This document shows, piece by piece, positions 7,878 through 9,263 of a stretch of DNA of 9,263 bases (position 1 is its first letter; every line of letters begins with the position of its first letter). The translations under genes and the position numbers were made by a program. Source of the DNA: Devosia sp. (GTDB lineage: Bacteria; Pseudomonadota; Alphaproteobacteria; Rhizobiales; Devosiaceae); assembly GCA_016713105.1 (NCBI GenBank), contig JADJPS010000015.1, positions 1-9,263 of the forward strand. The letters run 5' to 3'. The notes below the pieces were generated by a model. The model searched no databases. It was not told the DNA's origin and worked only from the letters and a program-made list of their open reading frames with translations.

Positions 7878-9263
7878 CTGGAAAGTTGAGCGTCCGTGGT
7901 GGCTTATTCACCAGGACCGTTGCTGGCGTGACGCTTGCCGCCCAGGAAGCGTTTTCGCCAGTTCGCGCAAGATCGAACCGGCGCATTTCTCTCGCGGTGT
8001 GCCGCGTCTGCACGCTCGAGCGCGACGAGTCGACGAGACCTGGCCGAAGGATGCGGCCACCATAACGGCGTCGAAGCTGCGCGAGCGCGACGAGGCCTTG
8101 CGCGTGCTCGGCAGCGCTGGACTGGAGCCGGCTGTGTTCCGCGAGCAACTCCATGCGTTGGTCGACAAGCCCGGTCCGCGCCCACCCTCGCTCGTCGTCA
8201 TCCACCGCGACAGCGCTTCGCGCGAACTGTTCCGCCAGGTGGAGCTGATTGCCGGCGCCCATCACCGCCACGAACCCGCGCTGGTCGATCTGCTCGACGC
8301 GCTCGGCGGCCTGCTGGCCGGGGCGCCATGGCATTCCCTGCTCGCTGAATTGGGCCTCGGCGAGTCCTGGCAACAGGTCTTCGCTGCGCGCACCAGTCTC
8401 GCCGTGCCGGCAACGGAGATCCTCCCCGCGCCCGGGTGGCGGCCCCGAGTCTCGCTAGCCACGCCCGAACCCGACCGCATCGGTTGCGATCTCACGCGGC
8501 TGGCAGCCGAAGGAAGCTCGGGCAATGGTGCTCGGCCGCGATGCCGAGATCGACCTTCTCGGGTAGCCGTGCTGCGCGCGCAAGAAAACGCAACGCTGTT
8601 GGTGGGCGAGGCCGGTGCTGGCAAGGACGACGATCGTCGAGGGCTCGCCCGGCGGAACGCGAGGGCACCCTGGGCACTGCCTTTGAGGATGTTCGCCTGG
8701 TCGAGATCGGCATCGGCGATCTGGTCGCCGGCACCAAGTACCGCGGCGAGTTCGAGCAGCGGCTCGGAAACATCGTGCGCGAAGCCGCGCAGGCCGGGGC
8801 AATCCTCTTCATCGACGAATTTCACACCGTGCTCGCGCCGGCGTGATGCCGAAGGTACCGATGCCGCCAACCTGCTTCGTCCCGCGCTTGCCCGCGGCGA
8901 GCTGCAGGTCATCGGCGCCACGAGCATCGACGAATACCGCCATGTCGAGCGCGATCCCGCGCTGGCCCGGCGCTTCTCGCTGGTGTGGATCGACGAGCCC
9001 AATCGCGAGGCCATGCCCTGGCGATCCTCGCGCGTCTTCGCGAGGAATCCCCGAATCTCACCACGCCGTGACCATCGACGACGAGGCGCTCGCAACGGCG
9101 ATGGACCTCTCCATCCGCTATCTGCCCGACCTGTGCCTTCCCGACAAGGCCATCGGACGTCCTCGACCAGGCCCGCGCCGGCAGCCGTTTCCATCGCCGC
9201 GACCCAGGCGTCGATCCAACACCGCGCATTGACCGCGCCCGCGTCGCCGCAGTGATCGCCGCG
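7862..9263 (+). CDS. ClpA/ClpB-type AAA+ unfoldase, 3' truncated by window (frameshifted)
   Basis: The N-terminal part and first ATPase ring of an HSP100 unfoldase; a second ring would lie beyond the right edge. A diverged Clp_N-like region covers about 8040-8370 (EALRVLGSAGLEPAVFREQL, then ALVDLLDALGGLLAG). The NBD1 opens with MVLGRDAEIDLL, then Walker A GEAGAGK[T] (8605 on), EDVRLVEIGIGDLVAGTKYR, Walker B ILFIDEFHT (8802-8825), NLLRPALARGELQVIGATS, arginine-finger segment DPALARRFSLVWIDEPNRE, then AVTIDDEALATAMDLSIRYL and PDKAID. GTKYRGEFEQR is the pore-loop region of Clp NBD1 with the central YR. Frames break near 7970, 8515, 8570, 8625, 8660, 8845, 9010 and 9170. ATG 7862 is chosen because its frame is open into the N-domain; no good ribosome site is near, and it overlaps the preceding gene by 16 bp, suggesting translational coupling. 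ClpA, ClpB and ClpV cannot be told apart here. Confidence 0.85.

Noticed and set aside
8262..9194. Long open minus-strand frame (310 codons) opposite the Clp-like gene
   Set aside because: The plus strand carries ordered Clp motifs (Walker A, Walker B, arginine-finger segment). The minus frame is Arg/Ala/Ser-rich without motifs and is a shadow of high-GC coding sequence.
628..9263. Type VI secretion regulatory module
   Set aside because: Kinase, FHA and Clp parts recall it, but no Tss structural gene is in the window and the Clp type cannot be fixed, so the label would be unsupported.
1..9263. tRNA, rRNA, insertion sequence or attachment site
   Set aside because: No tRNA cloverleaf, rRNA-like conserved stretch, transposase motif or terminal inverted repeat pair was seen by eye.

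Overview
This 9.26-kb window is GC-rich, apart from its left ~350 bases. It looks like a proteobacterial or similar multidomain signalling locus, but the taxon is a guess from composition and protein style only. There are four large genes: (1) a Hanks-type Ser/Thr kinase fused to a long TPR array (+, about 628-4222); (2) a class III adenylate cyclase with a C-terminal FHA domain (-, about 5161-4265); (3) an FHA-GAF-AAA+-Fis-type-HTH regulator (+, about 5525-7877); and (4) a ClpA/ClpB-type AAA+ unfoldase that runs off the right edge (+, about 7862 to beyond 9263).

Layout: bases 1-627 hold no gene I can name and include a low-GC stretch. The kinase and cyclase genes converge on a 42-bp gap that contains a GC-rich inverted repeat. 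The cyclase and the FHA-GAF-AAA+ regulator diverge from a ~363-bp gap. The regulator and the Clp-like gene lie in the same direction and appear to overlap by 16 bp, so they are probably one transcription unit.

Reading frames are broken many times in every gene: at least two dozen apparent single-base or short indels. The protein motifs resume in the neighbouring frame each time and catalytic residues are preserved. This looks more like indel-rich sequence (for example uncorrected long reads) than gene decay, but the two cannot be separated from one sequence. Gene boundaries below are for the frame-corrected genes; no single open frame spans any of them.

How they may work together (inference): the kinase phosphorylates threonines, two FHA domains on neighbouring proteins read phosphothreonine, one FHA protein makes cAMP, the other is an enhancer-binding-protein-like AAA+ ATPase with a GAF sensor and DNA-binding tail, and a Clp-type unfoldase acts as effector or remodeller. 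The AAA+ domain of the regulator lacks the GAFTGA loop that contacts sigma-54, so it may not be a conventional sigma-54 activator. The kinase/FHA/Clp combination recalls the phosphorylation control of type VI secretion (PpkA-Fha-ClpV), but no secretion gene is visible here.
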